Assembly: GCF_028595285.1 (NCBI RefSeq)
Contig: NZ_JAQQXQ010000002.1
Span: forward strand, 248,001 to 312,000
Direction: 5' to 3'
Length of the DNA: 64,000 bases
DNA from: Erythrobacter fulvus
GTDB lineage: Bacteria; Pseudomonadota; Alphaproteobacteria; Sphingomonadales; Sphingomonadaceae
Made by a program: the position numbers and the translations under genes. Below, one piece after another: positions 24,183 to 32,545 of this stretch (the stretch's first letter is position 1; every line of letters starts with the position of its first letter). The notes beneath the pieces were generated by a model. That model saw nothing but the letters and a program-made list of their open reading frames with translations. It did not search any database and had not been told where the DNA came from.

Positions 24183-25130
24183 ATGAACGAGATGAAGAGC
24201 AGCGCCGCCGGATCACCCGGCGGTGACGAATACGCACGCGGGGACGGGGAGGTGCGCACCCTGCGCCCGGCAAGGACGAGGGCGGAATGGCCGCCCGTTC
24301 CACCAGAGCAAGCGGACGGCCTGCGGCAAATCTGCCTGATCGATGTGGAGACCACGGGTCTGGATTGCACCCGGCACCGCGTGATTGAGGTGTGCGCTGC
24401 CCGGGTGCAGCTCGATGGCGCCGGGAATGTCGTCGGCATCCGCTCGATCGGCGAGGGGCTGGAGGATCCCGGCCATCCCCTGCCGCCTGAGATCGTCAAA
24501 CTGACCGGGCTCACCGACGCCATGCTGTCAGGCCAGCGGATCAATCGGCAGAGCCTGACCGAGCGCATCGCATCCTGCGAGGGCGTCATTGCCTTCAATG
24601 CGGGATTTGATCGTCCCTTCCTCGAGGCGCTGCTGCCGGATCTGCCGCGCATGAACTGGGGCTGCGCGATGAAGGATGTGCCTTGGCGTAGCCTCGGCTT
24701 TGAATCGGGACCGCAAAATTACTTGCTCATGCAGACGGGCTACTATCCGCCCTCTGCCCACCGGGCGCGGCAGGACGTGCTCTCGCTGACCCAGCTCCTT
24801 TCCCATACCTGCACGGATGGTGAGAGCGTGATGGCAAAACTGCTTGCCGCCATGGCGGCACCGGCCTGGCGCTTCGAGGCGACCCGCGCGCCCTATGATG
24901 CAAAGGATGCGCTCAAGGATCGCGGCTACCGCTTCCGCAAGCAGGGCCAGGGCGCGCTGTGGCATAAGCATGTGCGCCATGGCGAATACGATGCCGAGCT
25001 CGCCTGGTATCGCGAGACCATCCGCATGGAGCCGAGCATCGTCGAACTGCCGGCCACAGAGCGCTATCGCCACGAGCGCAGCTGGACGCCGGTCGTGCCG
25101 GAAGGCGGATGGCCGAAATACCTCAGATGA
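24183..25130 (+). CDS. DEDDh 3'-5' exonuclease (DNA polymerase III epsilon-like)
   Basis: 315 residues. Removes nucleotides from 3' ends of DNA by a two-metal mechanism. All three exonuclease motifs are visible: ExoI LIDVETTGLD, ExoII FNAGFDRPFLEAL and ExoIII SAHRARQDVLSL, with the catalytic His two residues before the Asp pattern. The first 45 residues are polar and may be flexible. The C-terminal 90 residues (YRFRKQGQGALWHKHV, then DAELAWYRETI) form an extra domain seen in sphingomonad relatives. It begins a plus-strand run of four genes that includes a second exonuclease-like gene. Confidence 0.85.
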   Translation: MNEMKSSAAGSPGGDEYARGDGEVRTLRPARTRAEWPPVPPEQADGLRQICLIDVETTGLDCTRHRVIEVCAARVQLDGAGNVVGIRSIGEGLEDPGHPLPPEIVKLTGLTDAMLSGQRINRQSLTERIASCEGVIAFNAGFDRPFLEALLPDLPRMNWGCAMKDVPWRSLGFESGPQNYLLMQTGYYPPSAHRARQDVLSLTQLLSHTCTDGESVMAKLLAAMAAPAWRFEATRAPYDAKDALKDRGYRFRKQGQGALWHKHVRHGEYDAELAWYRETIRMEPSIVELPATERYRHERSWTPVVPEGGWPKYLR

Positions 25131-25220
25131 AGTGATGAAGTGAGCCGTCCCGGCAGAAGGGAAAAGGCTTCGGACCCCCAAAGATCGGGGGTCCGCCACT
25201 CCAACAAGGAAATACGAGTA

Positions 25221-25742
25221 ATGATTGATCTGAATATCGGAGGGGCTTGCCCCTACCGCGCAATGACCTTTGCCCTGCCTCGGGCTCTGATCTTCCCATC
25301 GGGCCCTCTGGACGGCCCGGTGCCAAAGGGCGGACTTGGCGTTGTCACTGCCTGCGGCAGCATGGAGAACACCGTCAGAGCCCTCACGATCATGGCCGCC
25401 GAGACCGGACGGCCGTGGCTCATTGGACGGTTCGCGGACAGGTTCACCAGCATCTGCAGCGGCATCACGCTCCTGCGCCCTGTGCCTAAGGGCGTTGAGA
25501 CCATGATGGTGCATCCCTTCATTGAGAAGGAGGGCGCGCCCATGATCCTGATCTCCGCTTGCGCAGGGCGTGCCTTTGCCTTCGATGCGCAGGGGAAGAT
25601 CCGGGAGGTGTTACCGCCGAAGAAGGAGAACGCTTCGGCCGGTGCGGATCGGGGCTGGGACGAACTCCGGCGCAGGATGAAGGCCAGCACTCTGGGCCAC
25701 AGCGTCTGGCCGCACAGGTCCGGCGAACTCCGCTTCGCCTGA
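25221..25742 (+). CDS. Hypothetical protein
   Basis: 173 residues from ATG 25221, which follows AAGGAA at some distance; GTG 25140 is a less likely start. Alpha/beta composition with GGLGVVTACGSMENTVRALT, RPWLIGRFADRFTSI and a C-terminal helix WDELRRRMKASTLG. No motif recognised. It lies between the two exonuclease-like genes and probably belongs with them. Confidence 0.5.
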   Translation: MIDLNIGGACPYRAMTFALPRALIFPSGPLDGPVPKGGLGVVTACGSMENTVRALTIMAAETGRPWLIGRFADRFTSICSGITLLRPVPKGVETMMVHPFIEKEGAPMILISACAGRAFAFDAQGKIREVLPPKKENASAGADRGWDELRRRMKASTLGHSVWPHRSGELRFA

Positions 25743-25814
25743 GGCGGAGGTCGGTCGGCACCTGACTGCGCCGAACCGGCCTGCCATCCCCTCCATCACG
25801 TCACTACCAGCAAT

Positions 25815-25848
25815 GCGGGCGGCGCTTCTTCACGGAAGCGCCGCCCGC
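25815..25848 (+). terminator. Very strong hairpin between 25742 and 25877
   Basis: A perfect 14-bp stem (GCGGGCGGCGCTTC, 25815-25828, with GAAGCGCCGCCCGC, 25835-25848) and a 6-nt loop lie 28 bp before the next start codon. It is either a terminator of the upstream genes or an attenuating leader for the next one. No T-run follows. Confidence 0.6.
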
Positions 25849-25876
25849 TTGCGTTTGCGTAAGGAACATCACCAGC

Positions 25877-26455
25877 ATGACCCATTCGCTGCACGCGCCC
25901 GTGCTCGCCTCGCTCATCATCATCCGCAACCGCCCGGAGTTCGCGCCGGGCTCCGCCATCAGCACGCTTGCGCTGTTCACCGTCGAGCGCTTCGGGCGGC
26001 GCGAGGCGCGGTTCGATGTGCTGCATCGAGCGTTCCATCGCCGCACGCCGCGGGCCCGCATCATCGATGACCTTTGCGCCGGCATTGCGCCCGGCGCCGA
26101 GTTGCTGGTTCGCATGCCCAGGATCGATGCGGAGGCACACCGGCATCAGCATGTGACCGGCGCAGCCCCCGGTGCCACGGATCTCGATCTGATCCAGCGC
26201 CAGCTTCCTCACCACACCATCATCCCGGTCCAGATCAGCGACGCGCAGCTGGTCGACGCAGGGCGGGGGCTCGGCCTCGAAATGGCCGATGTCTGGTCCA
26301 CGCCGCTGCAGCGCAAGCGGCGTGCCCCGGAAGAAGCGATGGCGCTCTGGTCGATCTACACCGCCGCCTACTGCCGCGGGGCCGAGGCTAAAGTCCTCTT
26401 CGCCGCCTTCCGAGCCTGGCGGGCGCTGCAGGACGCGCGGCCGATCACCTTCTGA
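25877..26455 (+). CDS. Hypothetical protein in the exonuclease module
   Basis: 192 residues, basic N-terminal half (TVERFGRREARFDVLHRAFH) with alternating strands and helices, then LPHHTIIPVQISDAQLVDAG and a C-terminal helix pair AMALWSIYTAAYCRG and VLFAAFRAWRALQDA. The strand-loop VLASLIIIRNR near the start could begin an RNase H-like fold but carries no clear acidic pair. I do not recognise a family. Confidence 0.5.
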   Translation: MTHSLHAPVLASLIIIRNRPEFAPGSAISTLALFTVERFGRREARFDVLHRAFHRRTPRARIIDDLCAGIAPGAELLVRMPRIDAEAHRHQHVTGAAPGATDLDLIQRQLPHHTIIPVQISDAQLVDAGRGLGLEMADVWSTPLQRKRRAPEEAMALWSIYTAAYCRGAEAKVLFAAFRAWRALQDARPITF

Positions 26456-26584
26456 CCAGCAGGCGAAGAGCGGGCGGACAGGTCCGCCGGACAGAACTGC
26501 CGAACGCCGACGGCGTCGAGCGGTCCCGCAATCATGAAAGAGGGAAGGGAGGAGTGGGTTCAACCCACAGAAAGGAAAATGGAA

Positions 26585-27382
26585 ATGACCAAGTTTACGT
26601 TCATCGATGTCGAAGCCGTCTGGGACGAGCAGCTGCATGAAGCCTATCGCGAGATCGACCCGCGGGGGGCTGCCAAGCAGAAGCGCAAGGGGCAGGTCCT
26701 CCACCGCCTGCCGTGCAAGCGCGTCATCGCAGCGGCCGCGTTCGACCTTGAGGTCGACACCAACGGCGCCATCAGTATCGGCGGGCTCTCCAGCTGGACC
26801 GAATACGATCACGGCGACGAGCGCGAGGTGGTCACGCAGCTGTTCGAGCATCTGCGCGCGCGGCCGCAGCATCATGTCGTGACCTATAACGGCCTCGCCG
26901 CCGAGGTGCCCCTCCTCACTCTCGCTGCGCTTGAACACGAGCTGGTCCTGCCAGAGCAGCTGCAGACCGGATCACCGTTCGTGGCCAAGAAGAATGGACC
27001 ATGGCGGCCGCATATCGACCTGGCGCTCGAGCTCAAAGGTAATGGCCGGGACTGGGCGCACCTGACCGAAGTCGGCCTGCGCTGCGGTCTTCCCTCCGCA
27101 CTGTTCGCGGGCAAGGCCGACATTGTGATGCCGAGCAACGCCGAGCAATGGCTGGCCATGCGTCAGCGCGTAAGCATGGACTGTGTGCTCACTGCCGTGG
27201 TGGCGCTTGCATTCTGGCGGGTCACCGGGCGGATCCGATTCGATCAGACCGCGATGCTCCATAACATCGCCAGCTGGTGCCTCCGCGCCGGAGTCGCAGG
27301 CGATATGCAAGCCGAGGCCTTGTCCGAGATGCGCCGGCGAATGCTCGAGCGGCTCCTGGAACAGCTGGATGAGGCGGCGTAA
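26585..27382 (+). CDS. PolB-like 3'-5' exonuclease domain protein
   Basis: 265 residues. The motif positions of the DNA_pol_B_exo2 type (PF10108-like) can be followed: FTFIDVEAVWDE at the N-terminus as ExoI, HHVVTYNGLAAEVPLLTLAAL as ExoII, and PHIDLALELKG plus MDCVLTAVVALAFW further on for the ExoIII region. ExoI reads DVE, so the first two metal ligands are present. ATG 26585 is chosen because AAGGA lies about 8 bp upstream. With the DEDDh exonuclease at 24183 it makes a two-exonuclease cargo module. Confidence 0.65.
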   Translation: MTKFTFIDVEAVWDEQLHEAYREIDPRGAAKQKRKGQVLHRLPCKRVIAAAAFDLEVDTNGAISIGGLSSWTEYDHGDEREVVTQLFEHLRARPQHHVVTYNGLAAEVPLLTLAALEHELVLPEQLQTGSPFVAKKNGPWRPHIDLALELKGNGRDWAHLTEVGLRCGLPSALFAGKADIVMPSNAEQWLAMRQRVSMDCVLTAVVALAFWRVTGRIRFDQTAMLHNIASWCLRAGVAGDMQAEALSEMRRRMLERLLEQLDEAA

Positions 27383-27463
27383 ATCTGACCCGGCATTGCC
27401 GGAACGCGAATGGGTCAATATCAAGCACTCAACCCCCGCGCCTGTCCCGGGCGCAAAGGGCTA

Positions 27464-27502
27464 GGGGCGGCGGGACCACGCGACCCGGGTCGCAGCCGCC
27501 CC
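27464..27502 (+). terminator. GC-rich stem after the exonuclease module
   Basis: GGGGCGGC (27464-27471) pairs with GCCGCCCC (27495-27502) and is followed by GTTTACC. It lies 81 bp after the stop codon and just before the convergent integrase, so it may be a terminator. Confidence 0.5.
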
Positions 27503-27570
27503 GTTTACCAATCCTCATTTGTCGTCGGTGAGTTTGCGCCTATGATCGCTGCAACTCGGAGCCTTCGCGT

Positions 27571-28737
27571 TCATAGCTCCAGCTCGCCAAGCGCCTTAAT
27601 CGCGGCCTCACTGACAAGGTGACCGTAGTGGCGCTCAATCATCTGCGCGCTCGTCCCGGAAATCTGCGCGATTGTCAGTAGTGGCAGCCCGGCGATAACC
27701 AGGTCAGTGATTGTAGCGTGCCGCAATGTGTAGGCGGTTGTCCCTTTGGGCAGCCGAGCCGCCGTTGCGGCTCGCTCAATTGCATCCCCCCACGTGTTCC
27801 GGTCCCACGCCTTGCCGGTTGATGTGAGGAAAATCGGCTCTGAGGGCTTCTTGCCTTTCACTTGCTTGTCAAAAAGCTTTGCCGCCGCAGACGGCAATAC
27901 AATTCGCCTTTTCCCCTTAGCCTTGTCCGATCCGATCGATAACTCGGACGTGCGTCTATCATAATCACTCACACAGAGGGCGGCCATTGCGCCCGGCCGC
28001 AGCGGGAGAAGGCACAGGGCATGAACGAATGGAGAGGCTTCGACGTCCGACTTGCGAAGCAAGCTGCGACGCTGGGCCTTGGTCAGGTAGAGTTCACGCC
28101 GATTATCTGCGTTTGGGAAAGGAGCTAGAGCTTCTTGCCACGCCGCTTCACTCCCAGGCGCGCCATGCGGCAAGACTTTGTTCAAAGCGGCTCGCAATGG
28201 CGCCATGTCTCGGTTCACGGTCGAGGCCGCACGACGCCTAACCTTAGGAGTCCCCTCCTTGCTCCGGCTGATTACCGCGGGTGTGTCTTCGAGCCGCTTT
28301 CGCCAGTCGCGGAGGTGGTGTCGTCGCAATTTGGCAAGTTTAACCTTGCCGATCGGATCGCTATAGACGTGGCGCCGGAATACCCCTTCCGAGATGGCTG
28401 ACGGCTTGTGCCGCAAATACTCTCGGCACGCATCGGCGACAGTTTCCAATGTTTGTTGGATCTCGCCGCCCGCCGCGATTTTTTCCGCGAAACTCTCGGC
28501 TTCCTTCTTCGCAATGGTGAAGCGCTCGCTTGGTAAAAGTGTGCCGAAGTCACCGAGCGACTTGACCACATAGCTCCGAGTGTCTTCGCTGTAAGCCCGT
28601 GCGATCCAAGACCCCGCGCCCCCCGCTTTCGACGGTCTGAAGCCCAAAAAGCAGCCAGCGCGAAGCCGCTGCCAGTATGGTTCGCGCTGCGGCTTAAGGG
28701 CGTCTCTGTCTTTCACCCTGCTTAAATCACGTGCCAC
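27571..28737 (-). CDS. Tyrosine recombinase (integrase) of the island
   Basis: 388 residues. It would catalyse integration and excision at the neighbouring tRNA site. The N-terminal part has an AP2-like arm-binding region (SWIARAYSEDTRSYVVKSLG), then a core-binding domain, then the catalytic domain: first Arg in LLPLRPGAMAAL, the TAYTLRHATI box holding the second Arg and His, and Tyr in QMIERHYGHLV. It starts with GTG 28737 behind GGAGG. It is transcribed away from the tRNA-Thr fragment 134 bp upstream, a standard ICE or island end. Confidence 0.92.
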   Translation of the reverse strand: MARDLSRVKDRDALKPQREPYWQRLRAGCFLGFRPSKAGGAGSWIARAYSEDTRSYVVKSLGDFGTLLPSERFTIAKKEAESFAEKIAAGGEIQQTLETVADACREYLRHKPSAISEGVFRRHVYSDPIGKVKLAKLRRHHLRDWRKRLEDTPAVISRSKEGTPKVRRRAASTVNRDMAPLRAALNKVLPHGAPGSEAAWQEALAPFPNADNRRELYLTKAQRRSLLRKSDVEASPFVHALCLLPLRPGAMAALCVSDYDRRTSELSIGSDKAKGKRRIVLPSAAAKLFDKQVKGKKPSEPIFLTSTGKAWDRNTWGDAIERAATAARLPKGTTAYTLRHATITDLVIAGLPLLTIAQISGTSAQMIERHYGHLVSEAAIKALGELEL

Positions 28738-28781
28738 CGACCTGCCCTCCGTGTCGAGTATGTAATTTGTATGGAATACCG

Positions 28782-28857
28782 CTAGGGACAGCGGGGGGCA
28801 AGCTGAGATAGAAAAATGAGGAAAAACAGTGCTACCCTACTCCCAGATTGTCCCTAG
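28782..28857. repeat. Inverted CTAGGGACA pair between integrase and att site
   Basis: CTAGGGACA at 28782-28790 and TGTCCCTAG at 28849-28857 are exact inverted 9-mers lying between the integrase start and the tRNA fragment. The second copy overlaps a smaller ATTGTC/GACAAT hairpin (28846-28866). They could be arm-type sites for the integrase or an excisionase. Confidence 0.4.
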
Positions 28858-28870
28858 AAAGACAATATCT

Positions 28871-28920
28871 CACCCTTGGTAAGGGTGAGGTCGGGAGTTC
28901 AATCCTCCCCAGCAGCACCA
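28871..28920 (+). tRNA. 3' half of tRNA-Thr(GGT), attR remnant
   Basis: The anticodon arm CACCC-TTGGTAA-GGGTG (28871-28887, anticodon GGT at 28878-28880), variable loop, T arm GGGAG-TTCAATC-CTCCC (28893-28909), acceptor 3' strand CAGCAGC, discriminator A and encoded CCA (28918-28920) are all intact. The D arm and the 5' acceptor strand (expected GCTGCTG) are absent upstream. This is the duplicated 3' end left by site-specific integration; the complete gene should lie at the left end of the element, outside the window. It is not expected to give a functional tRNA. Confidence 0.88.
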
Positions 28921-29289
28921 TTTTCGGCTGAAGGCCGGAAATGGGGTCTTTGCGGTTTCGCTCGCACCTCCGTGCGAGCGTCCTCCGGTGCCATTCCTCC
29001 ACTTCGCTACGCTTCGTTCCGGGCACCTGCGGGCGCGCGTCTTGTGCGCCCTATCGCTTCGCTACTGGAGGGCGTTCGCGCTTGCGGTAGCTGCGCGACC
29101 GAGCCATGGCTTTCGGTCGGGCTCGCCGGATCGCATTTTGTGCTTGCAACCAGCTGCGATTGAAGCCATTTCTTGAGCCGGATTTGCGAAAACGCAATCT
29201 GATAGAGGACTGTGGGGCACGCATAAGCGGCCTAGTATGCGAGCATAAGTTCACCCGCCTCGGGACGGCTGATCGCCGGAGCATACCAC
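28921..29289. other. Intergenic region at the island edge
   Basis: About 370 bp without a supported gene. It contains a perfect 9-bp hairpin with a 4-nt loop (CGCTCGCAC-CTCC-GTGCGAGCG, 28959-28980) shortly after the tRNA remnant, a possible tRNA terminator. Frames antisense to the tRNA encode a familiar spurious peptide. Confidence 0.5.
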
Positions 29290-29306
29290 AATGACATATT
29301 GTCATT
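29290..29306. promoter_or_regulatory. Perfect palindrome directly before the HNH gene
   Basis: AATGACA-TAT-TGTCATT, a perfect 7+3+7 palindrome, ends one base before the GGAGG ribosome-binding site (29307-29311). Its position argues for translational or transcriptional control of the HNH gene and against the ATG at 29291, which lies inside it. Confidence 0.5.
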
Positions 29307-29317
29307 GGAGGTATGAA

Positions 29318-29677
29318 TTGAGGAACATTTCCAAGATCAAACACGCGAAGTTCAGCCTGCAAAACGGGCTGTGTTTTTATTGCCGTCAGCCGATGTGGCG
29401 GCGCAATCACGAACGGTTTGCAGAGCAATACGCCATCTCACTCAACCAGGCGCGCTATTTTCAAGCCACAGCCGAGCACCTCGTTGCGCGGAGTGACGGC
29501 GGACTGGATGTCGCTGAAAACATCGTGGCGGCGTGTTGGTACTGCAACAACCATCGGCATCGCGCGAAGCAGGCCCTTTCTCCTGATCGCTACGCACGCA
29601 AGGTTGTGGCAAGGCTGAGGAGAGGCAAGTGGCACGGGTTTCTCGCCCAAAGCACTCCATTCCATCAAAGCAGTTAA
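29318..29677 (+). CDS. HNH endonuclease
   Basis: 120 residues from TTG 29318, which has GGAGG 6 bp upstream; ATG 29291 is the longer alternative but lacks a site. The HNH core is complete: zinc cysteines in GLCFYCRQPM, the first His in TAEHLVARSDGG, Asn in AENIVAACWYC, the second Cys pair and the final His in CNNHRHRAKQ. These nucleases cut DNA using one metal ion. It sits just outside the integrated element and may be chromosomal or the rest of an older insertion. Confidence 0.8.
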   Translation: MRNISKIKHAKFSLQNGLCFYCRQPMWRRNHERFAEQYAISLNQARYFQATAEHLVARSDGGLDVAENIVAACWYCNNHRHRAKQALSPDRYARKVVARLRRGKWHGFLAQSTPFHQSS

Positions 29678-29788
29678 GCGGCCGAGGGCTGTCACCTCCA
29701 CTCCCACCCCAACAAAATTGACGATACGCCCCTCGGCCCCACTGGGCTATCCCCTCAGGCCACAACCGAAAAGCCGGGGAGAGGCGTT

Positions 29789-30553
29789 ATGGATCTGGGA
29801 CTCAAGGGCAAGAAGGTCATCATGAACGGCGGGGCGCATGGCCTTGGCCTCCAATCGCTCAAGCTGTTCGCGGCCGAGGGCGCTGACGTTGCCTTCTTCA
29901 GCCGCAAGGAAGACAAGATCGAAGCCGCCAAGGCTGAAATCGACGCCGCCGGGCCGGGCAAGGTGTTTGCCGAGGTGTTCGACATGGCGTCGGGCACCGA
30001 TGCCTATCAGGCGTGGCTGGAAAAGGCCGTCAAGGAACTGGGCGGCTGCGACATCTTCGTCCACACCGCCAGCGCATCGGGCACCGGCGGGGCGGGGGAC
30101 TGGCAGGCCTGCCTCGACATGGATCTGAAAGGCGCGGCCTTCGCGGTCGAGACGCTGACGCCTTATCTCGAAGCCTCGGACACCGGCTCTATCGTGATGC
30201 TGTCCAGCACCGCGGCGCTCGAAACCTTCATCGCACCCAACCCCTTCAACGCGATCAAGGCGGCGCTGATCACCTATGCCTCGCAGCTGTCGCAGGCGCT
30301 CGCGCCCAAGGGCATCAGGGTGAACACCGTCAGCCCCGGCGCGGTCTATTACAAGGGCGGCAACTGGGAAGTGATCGAGGAGCACATGAAGCCGCTGTTC
30401 GACGCCACCCTCGCCAAGATGCCGATGGGCCGCTTCGGTGAACCGGTGGAGGTCGCCAAGGCGATCGTCTTCGTCGCCAGCCCTGCGGTGCCCTATATGA
30501 CCGGCGCGAATATCGTCGTCGACGGCGGGTTCACCCAGCGCGTCCAGTTCTAA
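29789..30553 (+). CDS. SDR family protein with altered active site
   Basis: 254 residues. The cofactor loop GGAHGLG and the DIFVHTAS segment mark an NAD(P)-binding SDR. The Ser of the triad is present in MLSSTAA, but the usual YxxxK is replaced by FNAIKAA, so the catalytic Tyr is missing while Lys remains. It may be inactive as a dehydrogenase or use another acid. GGGGAGAGG lies before ATG 29789. It opens the plus-strand catabolic run and is 37 bp from the E1 alpha gene. Confidence 0.85.
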   Translation: MDLGLKGKKVIMNGGAHGLGLQSLKLFAAEGADVAFFSRKEDKIEAAKAEIDAAGPGKVFAEVFDMASGTDAYQAWLEKAVKELGGCDIFVHTASASGTGGAGDWQACLDMDLKGAAFAVETLTPYLEASDTGSIVMLSSTAALETFIAPNPFNAIKAALITYASQLSQALAPKGIRVNTVSPGAVYYKGGNWEVIEEHMKPLFDATLAKMPMGRFGEPVEVAKAIVFVASPAVPYMTGANIVVDGGFTQRVQF

Positions 30554-30590
30554 GTTTCACCTCTCGCAAGCACAGGAAGGGCCAGACCCC

Positions 30591-31559
30591 ATGGCAGAGA
30601 TCGACCGCGACAAGCTGCTCGACATCTACACCCGCACGATGAAGGTGAACCGCACCGACGAGAAATTCCGAGAGCTTCTCATGGGCGGCAAGGTGGCAGT
30701 GATGTATTACTGCGTGCGCGGGCAGGAGCTGGTCTCGGCCGCGGCCATGGCAGCGCTGGAGAAGGACGATTACGTCGTCTGCACCTATCGCGGGCAGGGC
30801 GAACAGACCGCCAAGGGCATCCCGATGGAAAAGTGGTGGGGCGAATGTCTCGGTAAGGCCACCGGCACCTGCAAGGGCAAGGGCGGCACCATGCACATCA
30901 CCGATCCGGAAACCGGCATCATGGTGACGACCGGTGTTGTCGGCTCGGGGCTCCCGATTGCCAACGGCCTCGCCATGGCGAGCCAGAACAATGGCGATGG
31001 GCGGGTGACGCTGGTGAGCTTCGGCGACGGCGCGGCCAATATCGGCGGCTTCCACGAAGCGATGAACATGGCCCAGCTCTACAAGCTGCCGGTCGTCTTC
31101 CTGTGCCAGAACAACCGTTATGGCGAACACACGGCTTACGCCGATCATACCGACAGCCCGAATATCGCGTCGCGTGCTGCGGGTTACGGAATGCCCGGCG
31201 TGACGGTTGACGGCAATGACGTGAACCAGATCTACCCCGCGGTGAAGGAAGCGGTCGATCGCGCCCGCCGGGGCGAGGGGCCGACGCTGGTGGAGGCCAT
31301 GTGCTACCGGATGATGGGCCACTTCTTCGGTTCGGACTTCAGCTACATGCCGCCCGAACACATCGCCGAAATGAAGGCCGAAGACCCGCTGCCCAAGCTG
31401 CGCAAGGTGATGCTGGAGCACCAATTCACCGAGGAGGAGCTCGACAAGATCGTCGCCGACATTGACGCGCAGATCAATGCGGCGGTCGAACACGCGCTCG
31501 CCGCGCCGCTGCCGGATACCGACGAAATCTACAAGGATGTGCTGGAGGAGACCGCCTGA
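30591..31559 (+). CDS. ThDP-dependent 2-oxo acid/acetoin dehydrogenase E1 alpha
   Basis: 322 residues. Decarboxylates a 2-oxo acid, or cleaves acetoin-like substrates, on thiamine diphosphate and passes the product to a lipoyl group. The thiamine motif GDGAANIGGFHEAMN ending in QNN is clear, as are YRGQGEQTAKGIPM and KGGTMHI near the substrate channel. Length and sequence are closest in pattern to AcoA/PdhA. Its stop overlaps the E1 beta start by one base. The substrate is unknown. Confidence 0.9.
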   Translation: MAEIDRDKLLDIYTRTMKVNRTDEKFRELLMGGKVAVMYYCVRGQELVSAAAMAALEKDDYVVCTYRGQGEQTAKGIPMEKWWGECLGKATGTCKGKGGTMHITDPETGIMVTTGVVGSGLPIANGLAMASQNNGDGRVTLVSFGDGAANIGGFHEAMNMAQLYKLPVVFLCQNNRYGEHTAYADHTDSPNIASRAAGYGMPGVTVDGNDVNQIYPAVKEAVDRARRGEGPTLVEAMCYRMMGHFFGSDFSYMPPEHIAEMKAEDPLPKLRKVMLEHQFTEEELDKIVADIDAQINAAVEHALAAPLPDTDEIYKDVLEETA

Positions 31560-32545
31560 TGGCCCAGATCACCATGACCCAGGCGCTGAACCTCGCGATC
31601 GACGAGGCCATGGCCGAAGATGATGGCGTGTTCTGCCTTGGCGAAGACGTTTCCGCCAAGCAGGGCGGCGGGGTGTTCAAGGTCACCTCGGGCCTGACCG
31701 AGAAGTATGGCGAACACCGCATCCGCGCCACGCCGATTTCCGAAACCGCGATCATCGGTGCGGCGGTGGGTGCCGCGCTGGCGGGCCAGCGCCCGATTGC
31801 CGAAATCATGCTGATGAACTTCGTCGGCGTGTGCATGGACCAGATCGTCAACCACGCCGCCAAGCTGCGCTTCATGTCGGGCGGGCAGACCCCGTGTCCG
31901 ATCGTGATCCGCACCACCACCGGCGTTGGCGTCGGTTTCGGCGGGCAGCACTCGGACATGCTCGAGGCATGGTTCGCGCACGTCGCCGGCATTCATGTCG
32001 TCACGCCCAGCAATCCCGCCGATGCGCGCGGGCTGATGCGGGCGAGCATCGACGCCAATGACCCGGTGATCTTCATCGAGAACATCCTGTGCTACGGCCT
32101 CAAGGCGGAAGATCCCGGCCCGGGCTACCGCGTGCCGCTCGGCAAGGCAGCGATTGCGCGCGAAGGCAGCGATATCTCGATTATCACCTATGGTCGGACT
32201 GTTCTGGACGCGCTGGCGGTGGCCGATGATCTCGCCAAGGAAGGCATCTCGGTGGAGGTTATCGACCTGCGCACCATCGCTCCCTACGACGAGGAAACAG
32301 TTCTCGCATCGGTCCGCAAGACCGGCCGCGCGCTGACCCTGCACGAGGCCGTTCGCCCGTTTGGCACCGGCGCGGAAATTGCGGCGAACATCCAGGAGAA
32401 GTGCTGGGACAGCCTCAAGGGTCCGGTGCGGCGCATCGGCGGGACGTTCTCCGCGGTTCCGTTCGCCAGCCATCTCGAACAGGCATGGATTCCGCAGAAG
32501 TCGGACATCGTCGCACAGATCAAGGCATCGGTAGGTAAGCACTAA
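31559..32545 (+). CDS. ThDP-dependent 2-oxo acid/acetoin dehydrogenase E1 beta
   Basis: 328 residues. The beta subunit completes the E1 heterotetramer. Family landmarks are LGEDVSAKQGGGVFKVT, ISETAIIGAAVGAALAG, the long transketolase pyrimidine-binding stretch and the C-terminal VIDLRTIAPYDEETV and LHEAVRPFGTGAEIA. It overlaps the E1 alpha stop and is followed without a gap by the lipoyl-domain gene, so the three are one translational unit. Confidence 0.92.
   Translation: MAQITMTQALNLAIDEAMAEDDGVFCLGEDVSAKQGGGVFKVTSGLTEKYGEHRIRATPISETAIIGAAVGAALAGQRPIAEIMLMNFVGVCMDQIVNHAAKLRFMSGGQTPCPIVIRTTTGVGVGFGGQHSDMLEAWFAHVAGIHVVTPSNPADARGLMRASIDANDPVIFIENILCYGLKAEDPGPGYRVPLGKAAIAREGSDISIITYGRTVLDALAVADDLAKEGISVEVIDLRTIAPYDEETVLASVRKTGRALTLHEAVRPFGTGAEIAANIQEKCWDSLKGPVRRIGGTFSAVPFASHLEQAWIPQKSDIVAQIKASVGKH

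Noticed and set aside
28832-29026. Minus-strand peptide containing GRIELPTSPLPR
   Set aside because: A known spurious translation of the antisense of a tRNA 3' end.
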